Shown here: piece by piece, positions 24,459 through 34,066 of the stretch
Layout: each line of letters opens with the position of its first letter
Numbering within the stretch: position 1 is the stretch's first letter
Origin: Candidatus Zixiibacteriota bacterium
GTDB lineage: Bacteria; Desulfobacterota; Binatia; UBA9968
Reading direction: 5' to 3'
Length of the DNA: 64,000 bases
Assembly: GCA_035574315.1 (NCBI GenBank)
Contig: DATLYW010000021.1
Span: 1 to 64,000, forward strand
Position numbers and translations under genes: made by a program
The notes under the pieces: generated by a model
What the model saw: the letters and a program-made list of their open reading frames with translations, nothing else
The model's database searches: none
Told to the model about the DNA's origin: nothing

Positions 24459-25116
24459 ACGCGGGGGCCGCTCAGGGGCTTGCTGCCATCCCGGCAGGGC
24501 GGTCTTTCCACCTAGGCGGGGGCGAGAAGCGACCGGGAAAACTCCGCCAAAAAAAAATTTCAAAAATTTTTGTTTGTGGGCCCCGCAAAGTAGGGGGAAC
24601 GAAATTTATGGAACCTTTAAAGGACCCCCCCGGGGGGCAGTTTGCTTTTCGCCGGCGACCCCGAGAACCCGCCTCGACTGCCCCGCCGCCCGGCCGGGCC
24701 AGCCTTTGATGATGATGAGATCGGATCCGCCCTCGAGGATGTCCCACCGGGCGGGGAGCGACCATCCCCGGGGCCGGGCCGCTCGGCGCCCCGAGCGGCA
24801 TTTGGGTCCCCTTTATCGCCGCGGCTGCCAGGATCGAGCCCGAGGGGTTTTTGTCGCTTGATCGCAGCCAGGGGCCGACTACCATAAGCGGACACAGCAC
24901 GGACACAGCACGGACACAGCAATTTCGACTTCTTCTTTTCGCGTACTTCCTCCGGCCCGTCTGATTGTCGATCAGCCGGCTCGGTGTCTCGCCCCTGGGC
25001 TGTGGGCGCTTTGTGTCCGTCCGCTCGATCAGAACCATGCGGGCTGCGGTCGTTACAAAGCTCGCTTCCCATTGGGCGCAGGCGAGTTGAGTTGGCCCCA
25101 GTACACAGCCTGAAAC
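24459..25116. other. Non-coding right end of the integrated element
   Basis: About 660 bp between the second recombinase gene and attR. It contains an A/T block at 24549-24577 with the palindrome AAAAATTTTT, a C7G6 block at 24625-24637, the inverted arm-type repeats (24887-24920) and a lone TGTGTCCGT at 25012-25020. Short open frames on both strands lack ribosome sites and familiar motifs, so I call no gene here. A decayed gene is possible. Confidence 0.55.
24887..24920 (-). repeat. Three direct repeats near attR, inverted relative to those near attL
   Basis: CGGACACAGC occurs at 24889-24898, 24900-24909 and 24911-24920, two of them as the full 12-mer CACGGACACAGC. This is the reverse complement of the repeat at 15442-15499. 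The 11-bp period is one helical turn, suiting cooperative protein binding. Confidence 0.62.
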
Positions 25117-25168
25117 GACTCTTAATCAGCGGGCCCGGGGTTCGAGTCCCCGGCGGCCCACCAATCTT
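25117..25168 (+). repeat. attR, displaced 3' half of tRNA-Lys
   Basis: It starts with the anticodon loop and keeps T-arm, acceptor 3' strand and CCA, so it is a tRNA fragment, not a gene. It differs from attL at 25134, 25139 and 25149, the last two forming a G-C pair in place of A-T. It probably represents the original chromosomal 3' end. Confidence 0.92.
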
Positions 25169-25382
25169 CGTTTTTCTTTCCCCTCGCAGGCTGATTTCTT
25201 CCCTTCGCAAGCGGCGGGCCGGCGCGCACGGCGTAGGAGCTCGCTGCAGGCTTTGCCGTGCACCGGCTGTTCGCCGGGCTCGGGGTTCTGACTCCCGTTT
25301 TCGGCGCCGGCTCGGCAGGTTAGCCCTTATATGGACGCATCGGTATGGCTTTTGCCCCTCGGCGACGGGGAGGAACGAAGCC

Positions 25383-25961
25383 ATGCCTCTCGGAGGGGAA
25401 TCCAAGCGCAGGGCTACCCAAAAAGGCCGGTCGGCCCGCAGACTCGCTTTTGCCGCCGCCTGGTTCGTCAGCCTCGGTAGCGCTTCCCTTGCGCCTCGAT
25501 CCGCCGGGGAGCCGCCCGGCGCCGCTGCAAGGCCGGATCGGCCGGAAACCCGCTACGAGCATCCGACGGGAGCGCAGAACGCTATTGGATCACAGGCAAC
25601 TCGGGGGCCCGCGGCACCGCCCGCCGGGAAGCCGGTCCAGAAAAGGTGGAAGGTGGTCGAGCGCGGTCGCGCGTCGTGGTACGGCCCCGGCTTTCATGGC
25701 CGAACGACCGCCAGCGGGGAAATTTTCGATCAGACCAAGCTCACCGCCGCGCACAGGACGCTTCCTCTGGGAAGCCGGGCACGCGTTACCAACCTTCGGA
25801 ACGGCGCGACCGTGGAGGTGGAGATCAACGATCGCGGCCCCTACGTCGAAGGTCGGATCGTCGATCTCTCGCGTGCGGCGGCAGGCGCGCTGCGGATGGT
25901 CGAGGCAGGAATCGCCCTGGTTCGGGTCGAGTCGCTCGACCGTCCCGTCGGCGCCGGGTAG
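25383..25961 (+). CDS. rlpA: RlpA-like septal peptidoglycan protein
   Basis: The 192-residue protein has an Arg-rich N-terminus and a hydrophobic segment (LAFAAAWFVSLGSASLAP) that could be a signal peptide, a Pro/Ala-rich linker, and a double-psi beta-barrel domain at about residues 90-190. The domain motifs are complete: RASWYGPGFHGRTTASGE, KLTAAHRTLPLGSRARVTNL and INDRGPYVEGRIVDLSRAAA, including the catalytic Asp of RlpA lytic transglycosylases. There is no lipobox Cys and no C-terminal SPOR domain, so it is a short soluble form. It is the first host gene after the integrated element, behind a GGGGAGGAA site. Confidence 0.88.
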   Translation: MPLGGESKRRATQKGRSARRLAFAAAWFVSLGSASLAPRSAGEPPGAAARPDRPETRYEHPTGAQNAIGSQATRGPAAPPAGKPVQKRWKVVERGRASWYGPGFHGRTTASGEIFDQTKLTAAHRTLPLGSRARVTNLRNGATVEVEINDRGPYVEGRIVDLSRAAAGALRMVEAGIALVRVESLDRPVGAG

Positions 25962-26076
25962 CGCATCGAGCCGGTCCTCGCGAGCCTCGTGGCCCGAATT
26001 TCGGTTGCCTCGCCGCTTACGGTGGTGCCATAATGGTGCCGTTCGACAAGCGAGTCTTCTCTGAACGGACTGGCCG

Positions 26077-26592
26077 ATGGCGACGAGCCCCGCCTTCACT
26101 TACTCCATGTCCCTGGAAGTTTACCTTCAGGGGGCGGTGGTGCGGGGACTGCTGGTGACGAGTCGGGATCGATTGAGCAACGAACTCATCCTGCGCGCCG
26201 GCGACGAGGTTTTCTCCCTGACCGAGGCAACGATTGAGAGCCTCGACTGCACTCCACTGCTGGCTGGGGTCGCCGATTACCTGATCTACATGCAGGAGGT
26301 GTTCTGCATCGCCGACTTGAGCCCCCAGGCGACGGGTCTTCGGCCGGGAAGCGAGCACCTGTATGTGAAAAAAGAAGCGAACCGCGTGGTGGTGAACGCG
26401 GGCCCGTACTGGTTACGCGGCAACGTTCACCTGGCTCCCGGAGCTCCGTTCCAGGAGCTGTTCCTTTCCAGGGGCCGCTTCGTCCCGGTCACCGACGCCG
26501 TCATGTTCAAGCCGATCTGCCGCAAGCCGCGCACCTACCTCGTCAACCGGACGAAGATCAGCTGCTTGACCGCCGCCGGCGACGTGGTTTAA
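26077..26592 (+). CDS. Conserved-looking hypothetical protein
   Basis: The 171-residue product has no signal peptide or membrane segment. The first half (MSLEVYLQGAVVRGLLVTSRDRLSNELI) is beta-rich and recalls small RNA- or nucleotide-binding barrels, and the second half has basic segments such as KPICRKPRTYLVNRTKISCL near its end. Codon use is like that of the neighbours, so it is probably a genuine host gene. It ends 19 bp before the DUF971 gene on the same strand. I do not recognise the family. Confidence 0.6.
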   Translation: MATSPAFTYSMSLEVYLQGAVVRGLLVTSRDRLSNELILRAGDEVFSLTEATIESLDCTPLLAGVADYLIYMQEVFCIADLSPQATGLRPGSEHLYVKKEANRVVVNAGPYWLRGNVHLAPGAPFQELFLSRGRFVPVTDAVMFKPICRKPRTYLVNRTKISCLTAAGDVV

Positions 26593-26611
26593 TCGGAAAC
26601 GAAGGCCGCCT

Positions 26612-26926
26612 TTGGAGAGCCGTTTTCCGGTCGAAATCCATCACCAGAAGGCTGCGGGAGCTGTCCGCATCATCTGGGACGACGGGCACAGCGCCGATTA
26701 CCCGCAGGACTATCTGCGCGGTTACTGTCCTTGCGCGCTCTGCCAGGGGCACGGCCCCGCCATCCGATTCCGGCCGGTGGAAGGAGCAAGGCTGGAAACG
26801 ATTCGGGCGGTCGGAAACTACGCCGTCGAGTTTGTCTGGAGCGACGGCCATTCGACCGGCATCTATTCCTACGACTATCTCCGATCGATCTGCCCTTGCA
26901 GCATCTGCCGCGGCGCGGGCGGTTGA
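26612..26926 (+). CDS. DUF971 (gamma-butyrobetaine hydroxylase-like N-terminal) domain protein
   Basis: The 104-residue protein uses a TTG start. It carries IIWDDGHSADYPQDYLRGYCPCALCQGHG, the hallmark of DUF971: two cysteine pairs after a WxDG(H) motif. A second similar half follows (FVWSDGHSTGIYSYDYLRSICPCSICRG), so the domain looks internally duplicated. In other bacteria DUF971 proteins occur alone or fused to iron-sulfur cluster proteins, and the cysteines probably bind a metal or cluster. Role here unknown. Confidence 0.8.
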   Translation: MESRFPVEIHHQKAAGAVRIIWDDGHSADYPQDYLRGYCPCALCQGHGPAIRFRPVEGARLETIRAVGNYAVEFVWSDGHSTGIYSYDYLRSICPCSICRGAGG

Positions 26927-27065
26927 TTCCGCGCTCGCCGTTCGGTTCCTTTGCCGGCGCTCGGACGCTATCGTGCTTGACTTACGGGAGGCCGTTTCCT
27001 ACTCTGCACTTCAAGCCCGAAGGTTTTCGATCCCACGGCTTGTATTTGGCGCGCTGCAAACGTGT

Positions 27066-27148
27066 GCGAGAGTGGCGGAACTGGCAGACGCACTAGACTT
27101 AGGATCTAGCGGGCAACCGTGGGGGTTCGAGTCCCCCCTCTCGCACCA
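27066..27148 (+). tRNA. tRNA-Leu (TAG)
   Basis: GCGAGAG pairs with CTCTCGC, the stem CTAGA/TCTAG encloses TAG, a short variable arm follows, and CCA is encoded (83 nt). A weak promoter (TTGACT at 26977, 17 bp, TACTCT) lies upstream. Confidence 0.94.
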
Positions 27149-27240
27149 GGTTTTATCGGCTGCGTTTGCGGCGCGCCGGACGAGAGAAAGTGCGGGCGCC
27201 GAGAGAACACGACGCCCGCCCGCCGAGATCGCCAGGATCC

Positions 27241-28536
27241 ATGAAAGTCGAAGTCGATGAGCTCAACCCGGTGCGGCGCAAAATCGAAATCGAGCTGCCC
27301 GCCGAAACCGTAGACGAGGAGCTGACGCGTGCTTACCGCAATCTGGCGCGTCGCGTTCGCATCAAGGGATTCCGGGCCGGGAAGGCCCCCCGGACCATGC
27401 TGGAAACGCTCTACGGCGAGGAGATCAAGAGCGAGGTCCGATCCCGGCTCGTGGAGCATGCGCTGAGCGCGGCGCTCCAGGAGCGGGGTCTGCAGATCGT
27501 GTCGCGGCCAGAGATTCAAGCCGATCCAGTGGCACAGGGTCGCGCCTTTTCGTTCTCGGCGGTGTTCGAGGTCAAGCCTGAGATCGAAGTGAGGAACTAT
27601 CTCGGGCTTGAGGTCCGAAAGCCGCGGTTGTCGCTCCCCGAAGACGAGGTGGAGCGGGCGTTGCGCCGGCTGCAGGAGAGCCAGGCGAGACTCGAACCGG
27701 TCGAAGACCGCCGGATCGCCCGCCGCGGCGACTTCGTAACGGTGGATTTTGCCGGAACGATCAGCGGCAGGCCGGTTCCCGCGGCCAAGGCGGAAAACTA
27801 CCTTTTGGAGATAGGCGGCGGGCGGTCGCTTCCGGAATTCGAGGAAGCCCTCGAGGGGCGCACGATCGACGAGCCGTTCGAGGTTAGAGTCCCGTACCCG
27901 GCCGATTATCCCAACAAGGAAATCGCGGGCCAGACGGTCGATTTTGTGGTTACCGTCCGCGATATCAAGCGCAAAGTGCTGCCGCCGCTGGATGACGAGT
28001 TCGCCAAGGACCATGGCGAGTTCTCCTCGCTCGAGGAGCTGAAGAAAAACGTCCGGGCGCGCCTGGAGGCCGAGCTGGAGCGCATTCAACGGGAAGCACT
28101 CAAGGAGCAGCTGCTCAGTCGCCTGCTCGAGGAACAGGCGTTCGTCCCGCCGCCAGCGATGGTGGAACGGCAGGTGCGCTATCTGATGGAACGCGAACGA
28201 GCGGCGAGCGGTGGCTCCGGGCCGCCGGCCGATTCGACCGTCGCGCCGGAAGAATGGCGCCGGAGCATCGAGGAACGGGCCAAACGCCAGGTCCAAGCGA
28301 CGCTCCTGATCGAGAAGATCGCCCGGCTGGAAAACGTCGAGGTGTCCGAGCGTGATCTCCAGCAGCGGGTCGAGGCGATCGCCGCCGCGGCGGGAGATCG
28401 GGGCAAAGCGTTGCGCGAGGTCTACTCCAGGCCCGAGACTCGGGACGAGTTGCGAGCCCAGATGGTCTTCGAGCGGACCCTGGACCTGCTGCTGGAGAAA
28501 GCAACGATTCGCGAGGTCGATCCGGCGCCTTCTTAA
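27241..28536 (+). CDS. tig: Trigger factor, ribosome-associated chaperone
   Basis: The 431-residue protein has the three trigger factor domains. The ribosome-binding domain (about 1-115) includes the signature GFRAGKAPR. The FKBP-type prolyl isomerase domain (about 150-235) contains GDFVTVDFAGTISGRPVP and FEVRVPYPADY. The C-terminal chaperone arms (about 255-425) are helical and charged. It binds nascent chains at the ribosomal exit tunnel. ATG 27241 gives the standard MKVEV start. It heads the block tig-clpP-clpX-lon-HU seen in many former deltaproteobacteria and relatives. Confidence 0.96.
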   Translation: MKVEVDELNPVRRKIEIELPAETVDEELTRAYRNLARRVRIKGFRAGKAPRTMLETLYGEEIKSEVRSRLVEHALSAALQERGLQIVSRPEIQADPVAQGRAFSFSAVFEVKPEIEVRNYLGLEVRKPRLSLPEDEVERALRRLQESQARLEPVEDRRIARRGDFVTVDFAGTISGRPVPAAKAENYLLEIGGGRSLPEFEEALEGRTIDEPFEVRVPYPADYPNKEIAGQTVDFVVTVRDIKRKVLPPLDDEFAKDHGEFSSLEELKKNVRARLEAELERIQREALKEQLLSRLLEEQAFVPPPAMVERQVRYLMERERAASGGSGPPADSTVAPEEWRRSIEERAKRQVQATLLIEKIARLENVEVSERDLQQRVEAIAAAAGDRGKALREVYSRPETRDELRAQMVFERTLDLLLEKATIREVDPAPS

Positions 28537-28538
28537 GG

Positions 28539-28567
28539 TTGATGAGGGCGGTAAAAAACGCTAAAAT
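28539..28567 (+). promoter_or_regulatory. Sigma-70 promoter for clpP
   Basis: TTGATG (28539-28544), 17 bp, TAAAAT (28562-28567) lie in the tig-clpP gap. The clpP ATG follows 30 bp later after TTGAGGAG. Confidence 0.62.
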
Positions 28568-28596
28568 GCGTTTACAGTTGAGGAGTTTGGCAAAGC

Positions 28597-29199
28597 ATGA
28601 GCTTCATACCGATTGTCGTCGAGCAAACCGGGCGCGGGGAGCGGGCCTATGACATCTACTCCCGGCTGCTCAAAGACCGGATCGTGTTCCTCGGATCGGT
28701 GATCACGGACGACGTGGCCAACCTCATCACCGCGCAGCTTCTGTTTCTCGAATCCGAAGACCCCGAGCGCGACATTTACTTCTACATCAACAGCCCCGGG
28801 GGCTCGGTCACGGCAGGCCTGGCGATTTACGACACCATGCAGTACATCCGCCCGCAGGTCTCGACCGTCTGCCTGGGGCAGGCGGCCAGCATGGGGGCGG
28901 TTCTCCTGGCCGCTGGCGCAAAGGGCAAACGCTACGCCTTGCCGCATTCGCGAATCATGATCCACCAGCCCATCGGAGGATTCCAGGGCCAGGCGGCGGA
29001 CGTCGACATCCAGGCGCGCGAGATCCTGCGAATGCGCGAGGAGCTCAACAACATCCTGATGAAGCACACGGGACAGAGCCTGAAGCGGATCGAGAAGGAC
29101 ACGGACCGGGACCTCTTCATGTCGGGGAGGCAGGCTCAGGAGTACGGGATCATCGACGAGGTGATCGCGACTCGGCCCGACGGAGTCCAGAAAAAGTAA
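28597..29199 (+). CDS. clpP: ATP-dependent Clp protease proteolytic subunit
   Basis: The 200-residue serine peptidase is the degradative chamber of ClpXP. The catalytic Ser98 lies in [11 protein letters not shown], His123 in [10 protein letters not shown], and an Asp near 172 in [10 protein letters not shown], matching the usual triad spacing. The N-terminal [28 protein letters not shown] stretch is standard. It is followed after 20 bp by clpX, giving a clpPX operon next to lon. Confidence 0.98.
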   Translation: MSFIPIVVEQTGRGERAYDIYSRLLKDRIVFLGSVITDDVANLITAQLLFLESEDPERDIYFYINSPGGSVTAGLAIYDTMQYIRPQVSTVCLGQAASMGAVLLAAGAKGKRYALPHSRIMIHQPIGGFQGQAADVDIQAREILRMREELNNILMKHTGQSLKRIEKDTDRDLFMSGRQAQEYGIIDEVIATRPDGVQKK

Positions 29200-29219
29200 C
29201 CGAACCATGCGGGGGATCT

Positions 29220-30473
29220 ATGGCAAAGCACGGTGATGATCGGTCGGGAAACCTCGTCTGCTCTTTCTGTGGAAAGAGCCAGGACGAGGTGCGGAAACTG
29301 ATCGCCGGCCCGACCGTCTACATCTGCGACGAGTGCATCGATCTTTGCAATGACATCATCGCGGAGGAATGCGATCACGATGAAACCCTGACGGCTTCGT
29401 CGAACGTACCGAAGCCGGCGGAGATCAAGCGTGTCCTGGACCAGTACGTCATCGGGCAGGAGCGGGCGAAGAAGATCCTCGCCGTGGCGGTTCACAACCA
29501 TTATAAGCGCATCGACAGCCAGATGATGACGGGCGATGTCGAGCTGCAGAAAAGCAACATCCTGCTCCTGGGCCCGACTGGCTCGGGGAAGACGCTGCTC
29601 GCCCAGACGCTGGCGCGCTTCCTCCAGGTACCGTTCACCATCGCCGACGCCACGAGCCTCACGGAAGCGGGCTACGTCGGGGAGGACGTCGAAAACATCA
29701 TTCTCAATCTGCTCCAGGCGGCGGATTACGACGTGGAGAAGGCCCAGCGCGGGATCGTCTACATCGACGAGATCGATAAGATCTCGCGCAAATCCGACAA
29801 CCCGTCGATCACCCGCGACGTTTCGGGCGAAGGCGTGCAGCAGGCGTTGTTGAAGATCATCGAGGGCACGATGGCGAGCGTGCCGCCGAAGGGCGGGCGC
29901 AAGCACCCGCAGCAGGAATTTCTCCAGGTGGACACCACCAACATCCTGTTCATTTGCGGCGGCGCCTTCGTGGGCCTGGAGGACATCATTCGCAAGCGTC
30001 TGGGAAAGAAGCGCATGGGGTTCGGCGGCTCGCTGGAGGATCCGGCGAGCAAGAGCTCCTCGGAGCTGCTCCACGAGGTGCAGCCGGAGGATCTTCTTAA
30101 GTTCGGGTTGATTCCCGAATTCATCGGCCGGTTGCCGGTGATCGCTACCCTGGACGAGTTGAATGAGGCCGCGCTGGTGCGTATCCTGAAAGAGCCGAAG
30201 AACGCGCTCACGAAGCAGTACGGCAAGCTGTTCGAGATGGAAAGCGTTCACCTTAAGTTCACCGAGGAGGCGCTCCGCGCGATCGCCCGCGACGCGATGA
30301 AACGAAAGTCTGGCGCGCGGGGGCTCCGTGCGATCATGGAGAACATCATGCTCGACATCATGTACGAGATGCCCTCGCAGCCGAACATCAAAGAGGTGGT
30401 CATTTCCGAGGACGTTGTCAACAAACAGGAGCCTCCGATCGTGGTCTACACCAAAGCGGCCGAGAGCGCTTAG
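29220..30473 (+). CDS. clpX: ATP-dependent Clp protease ATPase subunit ClpX
   Basis: The 417-residue AAA+ unfoldase feeds substrates to ClpP. A zinc-binding domain with four cysteines (CSFCGKSQ and CDECIDLC) occupies residues about 14-45. The ATPase carries Walker A GPTGSGKT, Walker [11 protein letters not shown] and the pore loop GYVGEDVE. The IGF-like ClpP-docking tripeptide region lies in the loop near KKRMGFGG. It is preceded by clpP and followed by lon 12 bp later. Confidence 0.98.
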   Translation: MAKHGDDRSGNLVCSFCGKSQDEVRKLIAGPTVYICDECIDLCNDIIAEECDHDETLTASSNVPKPAEIKRVLDQYVIGQERAKKILAVAVHNHYKRIDSQMMTGDVELQKSNILLLGPTGSGKTLLAQTLARFLQVPFTIADATSLTEAGYVGEDVENIILNLLQAADYDVEKAQRGIVYIDEIDKISRKSDNPSITRDVSGEGVQQALLKIIEGTMASVPPKGGRKHPQQEFLQVDTTNILFICGGAFVGLEDIIRKRLGKKRMGFGGSLEDPASKSSSELLHEVQPEDLLKFGLIPEFIGRLPVIATLDELNEAALVRILKEPKNALTKQYGKLFEMESVHLKFTEEALRAIARDAMKRKSGARGLRAIMENIMLDIMYEMPSQPNIKEVVISEDVVNKQEPPIVVYTKAAESA

Positions 30474-30485
30474 GGAGACAGAGCC

Positions 30486-32960
30486 ATGTTGTTCCGCAAC
30501 GACAAGAAAGACGACAAGGAGCGCGAATCGGGCGGCGTGATGCGGGCTCCGTTGCTCCCGCTGAGGGACATTATCGTGTTTCCGCACATGGTCGTGCCGC
30601 TGTTCGTGGGACGGCAGCGCTCGATCAAGGCGCTCGAAGAGGCCACCCAGAAGCAGTCCTTGATCTTTCTGTCTTCCCAGAAGGACGCCAAGACCAACGA
30701 GCCGACCGAGGAGGACATCTACCGGGTCGGTACGCTGGGGACCGTCGTGCAAATGCTGAAGCTTCCCGACGGCACGGTGAAAGTGCTGATCGAGGGTAAG
30801 CGCCGCGCGCAGATCGTGCGGTTCCTCAGCCATCCCGATTTCTTCCTGGTGGAAGTGGAGCCGGCGGAGGAGATCGTGGAGCGCAACAGCGAAGTCGAGG
30901 CGCTGATCCGCGAGGTGCACTCGACCTTCGAGAACTACGTCAAGCTGAAGAAGAAGATCCCGCCCGAGATGGTGATGTCGGTGTCGGCGATCGACGATCC
31001 AGGACGCCTGGCGGACACCATCGTCGCTCACCTCGGGATCAAGCTCGAGGACCGGCAGAATCTGCTGGAGACCTTTAACACCGCGGAGCGCCTGGAAAAG
31101 GTTCTCGGACATATGCGCGCCGAGATCGAGATCCTCGAGGTCGAGCGGCGCATCCGCTCGCGCGTGAAGAAGCAGATGGAGCGCTCGCAGAAAGAGTACT
31201 ACCTGAACGAGCAGATGCGGGCGATCCAGAAAGAGCTCGGAGAGAAGGACGAGTTCAAGAACGAAATCCAGGAGATCGAGGAGAAACTGAAGGAGAAGAA
31301 GCTTTCGGCGGAAGCGCGCGAGAAGGTGGAAAAGGAGCTCAAGAAGCTCAAGATGATGTCGCCGATGTCGGCGGAGGCGACGGTCGTCCGGAACTACATC
31401 GACTGGATTCTCAGCCTGCCGTGGAACGAGTTCACCGACGACAAGCTGGACATCAACGAGGCCGAGCGGGTTCTGGAAGAAGACCATTACGGGCTGGAGA
31501 AGGTGAAGGAGCGGATCCTCGAGTACCTGGCCGTTCAGAGCCTGGTCGGGAAGATCAAGGGCCCGATTCTCTGCCTGGTCGGCCCGCCGGGGGTCGGCAA
31601 GACATCGCTGGGGCGGTCGATCGCCCGCGCCACGGGGCGCAAGTTCGTGCGCGTCTCGCTCGGCGGCGTGCGCGACGAGGCGGAAATCCGCGGTCACCGG
31701 CGGACCTATATCGGAGCGCTTCCGGGGAAGATCATCCAATCCATGAAGAAAGCCGGATCCAGCAACCCGGTCTTTCTCATGGACGAGATCGACAAGATGT
31801 CGACGGATTTCCGGGGCGACCCGTCGTCGGCGCTGCTGGAGGTGCTGGACCCGGAGCAGAACACGACGTTCAACGACCACTACCTCGACCTCGACTACGA
31901 TCTGTCCAAGGTCATGTTCATCACGACCGCGAACACGCTCGACCGTATCCCCCGGCCGCTGCAGGACCGGATGGAGATCATCCGGATCGCGGGGTACACG
32001 GAGCTCGAGAAGCTGAGCATCGCGAAACGCTACCTGCTCGCCAAGCAGCAGGAGGCCAACGGTCTCAAGCCTGAGAACGTGAGCTTCACCGACAACGCGC
32101 TGCTGAGCCTGATCCGCCACTATACCAAGGAGGCGGGGGTGAGAAATCTCGAGCGCGAAATCGCGGCCATCTGCCGCAAAGTGGCGGTCGAGGTCGTCAA
32201 GAAGGACCGCAACGCGCACGTCCAGGTCGGGAGCAAGAGCCTCCACAAATTCCTGGGCCCGATCAAGTACCGGTACGGGAAGGCCGAGGCGGAGCAGAAG
32301 ATCGGCGTGACCACCGGCCTGGCCTGGACGGAGCTGGGCGGCGAGCTGCTCGCGACCGAGGTGACGATCATGCCGGGCAAGGGCCAGCTCATCATCACCG
32401 GCAAGCTGGGCGACGTGATGCAGGAGTCGGCTCAGGCGGCGATGAGCTACGTCCGGTCTCGGGCGACGGATCTGGGATTGGAGCGTGACTTTTACCAGAA
32501 GATCGACGTGCACATCCATGTTCCGGAGGGTGCGATCCCGAAGGACGGACCCTCTGCCGGGATCACGATGGCAACCTCGCTGGTCTCCGCTTTGATGAAG
32601 ATCCCGGTGCGCAACGACCTGGCGATGACCGGGGAGATCACGCTGCGGGGAGCGGTGCTGCCGATCGGTGGCCTCAAGGAAAAGATCCTGGCGGCGCACC
32701 GGGCGGGGATCAAAAAAGTCTTGATTCCCGCGGAGAACGAGAAGGACATCGAGGAGATCCCGGCTACGGTTCTCAAGACCGTGGAGCTCGAGCTCGTCGC
32801 GCACATGGACGACGTGCTCAAGAAGGCCCTGTTCATGGAAGATCCGGACAGTCTCTTCAAGCGGCCGGCGCTGTCGGTTGAATCGAAAGAAGAATCGCCT
32901 CCGTTCGGCCAGGAGGAGAAGGTGGAGGATACCCCGGGGCCCGAGATCCTGCCGCAGTAA
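30486..32960 (+). CDS. lon: ATP-dependent protease Lon
   Basis: The 824-residue protein combines an N-terminal substrate-binding LON domain ([21 protein letters not shown] at about 23), a long coiled-coil region, an AAA+ ATPase with Walker [12 protein letters not shown] and FLMDEIDKM, and a C-terminal protease with Ser690 in KDGPSAGIT and Lys733 in LKEKI. It degrades misfolded and regulatory proteins. The final 35 residues are acidic and Pro/Glu-rich, somewhat longer than usual. It lies 12 bp after clpX; HU follows behind its own promoter. Confidence 0.97.
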   Translation: MLFRNDKKDDKERESGGVMRAPLLPLRDIIVFPHMVVPLFVGRQRSIKALEEATQKQSLIFLSSQKDAKTNEPTEEDIYRVGTLGTVVQMLKLPDGTVKVLIEGKRRAQIVRFLSHPDFFLVEVEPAEEIVERNSEVEALIREVHSTFENYVKLKKKIPPEMVMSVSAIDDPGRLADTIVAHLGIKLEDRQNLLETFNTAERLEKVLGHMRAEIEILEVERRIRSRVKKQMERSQKEYYLNEQMRAIQKELGEKDEFKNEIQEIEEKLKEKKLSAEAREKVEKELKKLKMMSPMSAEATVVRNYIDWILSLPWNEFTDDKLDINEAERVLEEDHYGLEKVKERILEYLAVQSLVGKIKGPILCLVGPPGVGKTSLGRSIARATGRKFVRVSLGGVRDEAEIRGHRRTYIGALPGKIIQSMKKAGSSNPVFLMDEIDKMSTDFRGDPSSALLEVLDPEQNTTFNDHYLDLDYDLSKVMFITTANTLDRIPRPLQDRMEIIRIAGYTELEKLSIAKRYLLAKQQEANGLKPENVSFTDNALLSLIRHYTKEAGVRNLEREIAAICRKVAVEVVKKDRNAHVQVGSKSLHKFLGPIKYRYGKAEAEQKIGVTTGLAWTELGGELLATEVTIMPGKGQLIITGKLGDVMQESAQAAMSYVRSRATDLGLERDFYQKIDVHIHVPEGAIPKDGPSAGITMATSLVSALMKIPVRNDLAMTGEITLRGAVLPIGGLKEKILAAHRAGIKKVLIPAENEKDIEEIPATVLKTVELELVAHMDDVLKKALFMEDPDSLFKRPALSVESKEESPPFGQEEKVEDTPGPEILPQ

Positions 32961-32973
32961 AGCCTTCGTTTGT

Positions 32974-33002
32974 TTGACAGCCCGGGGTGCGGCTGCTATA
33001 AA
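32974..33002 (+). promoter_or_regulatory. Strong sigma-70 promoter for the HU gene
   Basis: A perfect TTGACA (32974-32979), 17-bp spacer and TATAAA (32997-33002) lie just after the lon stop codon, 42 bp before the HU start codon. Confidence 0.8.
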
Positions 33003-33044
33003 CCCGTAGCTCCGTTTCTTGGCGCCGGAGGAGAGCGCTGGGAC

Positions 33045-33317
33045 ATGACAAAGGCGGACCTGATCGATTCGATCGCCCGACGAACCGCGATTCCCCGGCA
33101 ACAGGCGGAGGATATCGTCAACGGCTTGTTTGACGATGTCGTAGCCGCGCTCAAAAAGGGCGAAAAAGTAAACATCTCCGGTTTCGGGACGTTTTCGGTC
33201 TCACAGCGCAAGGGGCGGACCGGAAGGAATCCGAAGACCGGAGAATCTATCGAGATTGCTCCTTCTCGAGCCGCCAAGTTCAAGGCCGGCAAAACGCTGA
33301 AGGAATCCCTCAGCTGA
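33045..33317 (+). CDS. HU-family DNA-binding protein
   Basis: The 90-residue protein is a typical HU/IHF-fold histone-like protein. TKADLIDSIARR opens the helical part, and KVNISGFGTFSVSQRKGRTGRNPKTGESIEI contains the beta-arm with the conserved RxGRNPxTG tip that intercalates into DNA. It would form dimers that bend and compact the chromosome. ATG 33045 follows GGAGGAGAG. The lon-HU order is a common neighbourhood. Confidence 0.95.
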   Translation: MTKADLIDSIARRTAIPRQQAEDIVNGLFDDVVAALKKGEKVNISGFGTFSVSQRKGRTGRNPKTGESIEIAPSRAAKFKAGKTLKESLS

Positions 33318-33406
33318 TCATTTTTCGCCGGCCGCCCGGGAGGGCTGCGGTTGCGAAAGCTGGCGGATGGATTCCAGCGCGTGGAGCTCATTGGGATCGG
33401 CCGATA

Positions 33407-33481
33407 GGGCGGTTAGCTCAGCGGGAGAGCATCGGCCTTACAAGCCGGGGGTCACAGGTTCAAGTCCTGTACCGCCCACCA
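33407..33481 (+). tRNA. tRNA-Val (TAC)
   Basis: GGGCGGT pairs with ACCGCCC, the anticodon TAC lies in a loop after TCGGC, and CCA is encoded (75 nt). Confidence 0.95.
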
Positions 33482-33499
33482 TCGCGGGTTGAAAGGGAC

Positions 33500-33576
33500 G
33501 GGGTCGTAGTTCAGTCGGTTAGAACGCCGGCCTGTCACGCCGGAGGTCGCGAGTTCGAGTCTCGTCGGCCCCACCA
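33500..33576 (+). tRNA. tRNA-Asp (GTC)
   Basis: GGGGTCG pairs with CGGCCCC (one G-T pair), the stem CCGGC/GCCGG encloses GTC, and CCA is encoded (77 nt). Confidence 0.96.
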
Positions 33577-33627
33577 TTTTTTTTGCAGCAAGCAACAGGA
33601 AACATCGTCGCGGGAGAAGACAGGGCA

Positions 33628-34053
33628 ATGAAGACGGAAGCAGCGGCGGCGCAGCGGCAGTGGTACGTCGTCGACGCGCGCGGCAAGATCCTGGGCCGCA
33701 TGGCCAGCGAGATCGCCAAGGTGCTGCGCGGCAAGAACAAACCGGTTTTTGCTCCGAACGCGGACGTCGGCGATTTCGTAATCGTCGTAAACGCGCGCGA
33801 GGTGAAGCTCACCGGCAGGAAGATGTCGGACAAGATCTATTACCGCCATACCGAGTACCCCGGCGGGATTCGCGCCCGAACCGCGGCGAAAATGCTCGAA
33901 GAGAAGCCCGAAGAGCTGGTGCGACTCGCCATAAAGGGCATGTTGCCGAAGAACCGGCTGGGACGAAAGCTTGCGACCAAGCTCAAGGTCTACGCCGGGC
34001 CGGAGCATCCTCACGACGCCCAGAGACCTCAGCCTCTGCCACTCGAGTTATAG
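33628..34053 (+). CDS. rplM: 50S ribosomal protein L13
   Basis: The 141-residue protein matches L13, an early assembly protein of the large subunit. [68 protein letters not shown] and the C-terminal [16 protein letters not shown] are all family signatures. ATG 33628 gives [17 protein letters not shown]. The gene is followed by rpsI 13 bp later, the near-universal L13-S9 pair. Confidence 0.97.
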   Translation: MKTEAAAAQRQWYVVDARGKILGRMASEIAKVLRGKNKPVFAPNADVGDFVIVVNAREVKLTGRKMSDKIYYRHTEYPGGIRARTAAKMLEEKPEELVRLAIKGMLPKNRLGRKLATKLKVYAGPEHPHDAQRPQPLPLEL

Positions 34054-34066
34054 GAGCGGAAACAAG

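Noticed and set aside
24574-25038. Possible small-terminase-like or other gene in the right end of the element
   Set aside because: Frames on both strands lack a ribosome site and clear motifs, and their amino-acid composition (Pro/Arg/Gly-rich) is what non-coding GC-rich DNA gives.
25117-25168. A second tRNA-Lys gene
   Set aside because: Only the 3' half from the anticodon loop is present; the acceptor 5' strand and D-arm are missing, so it is attR.
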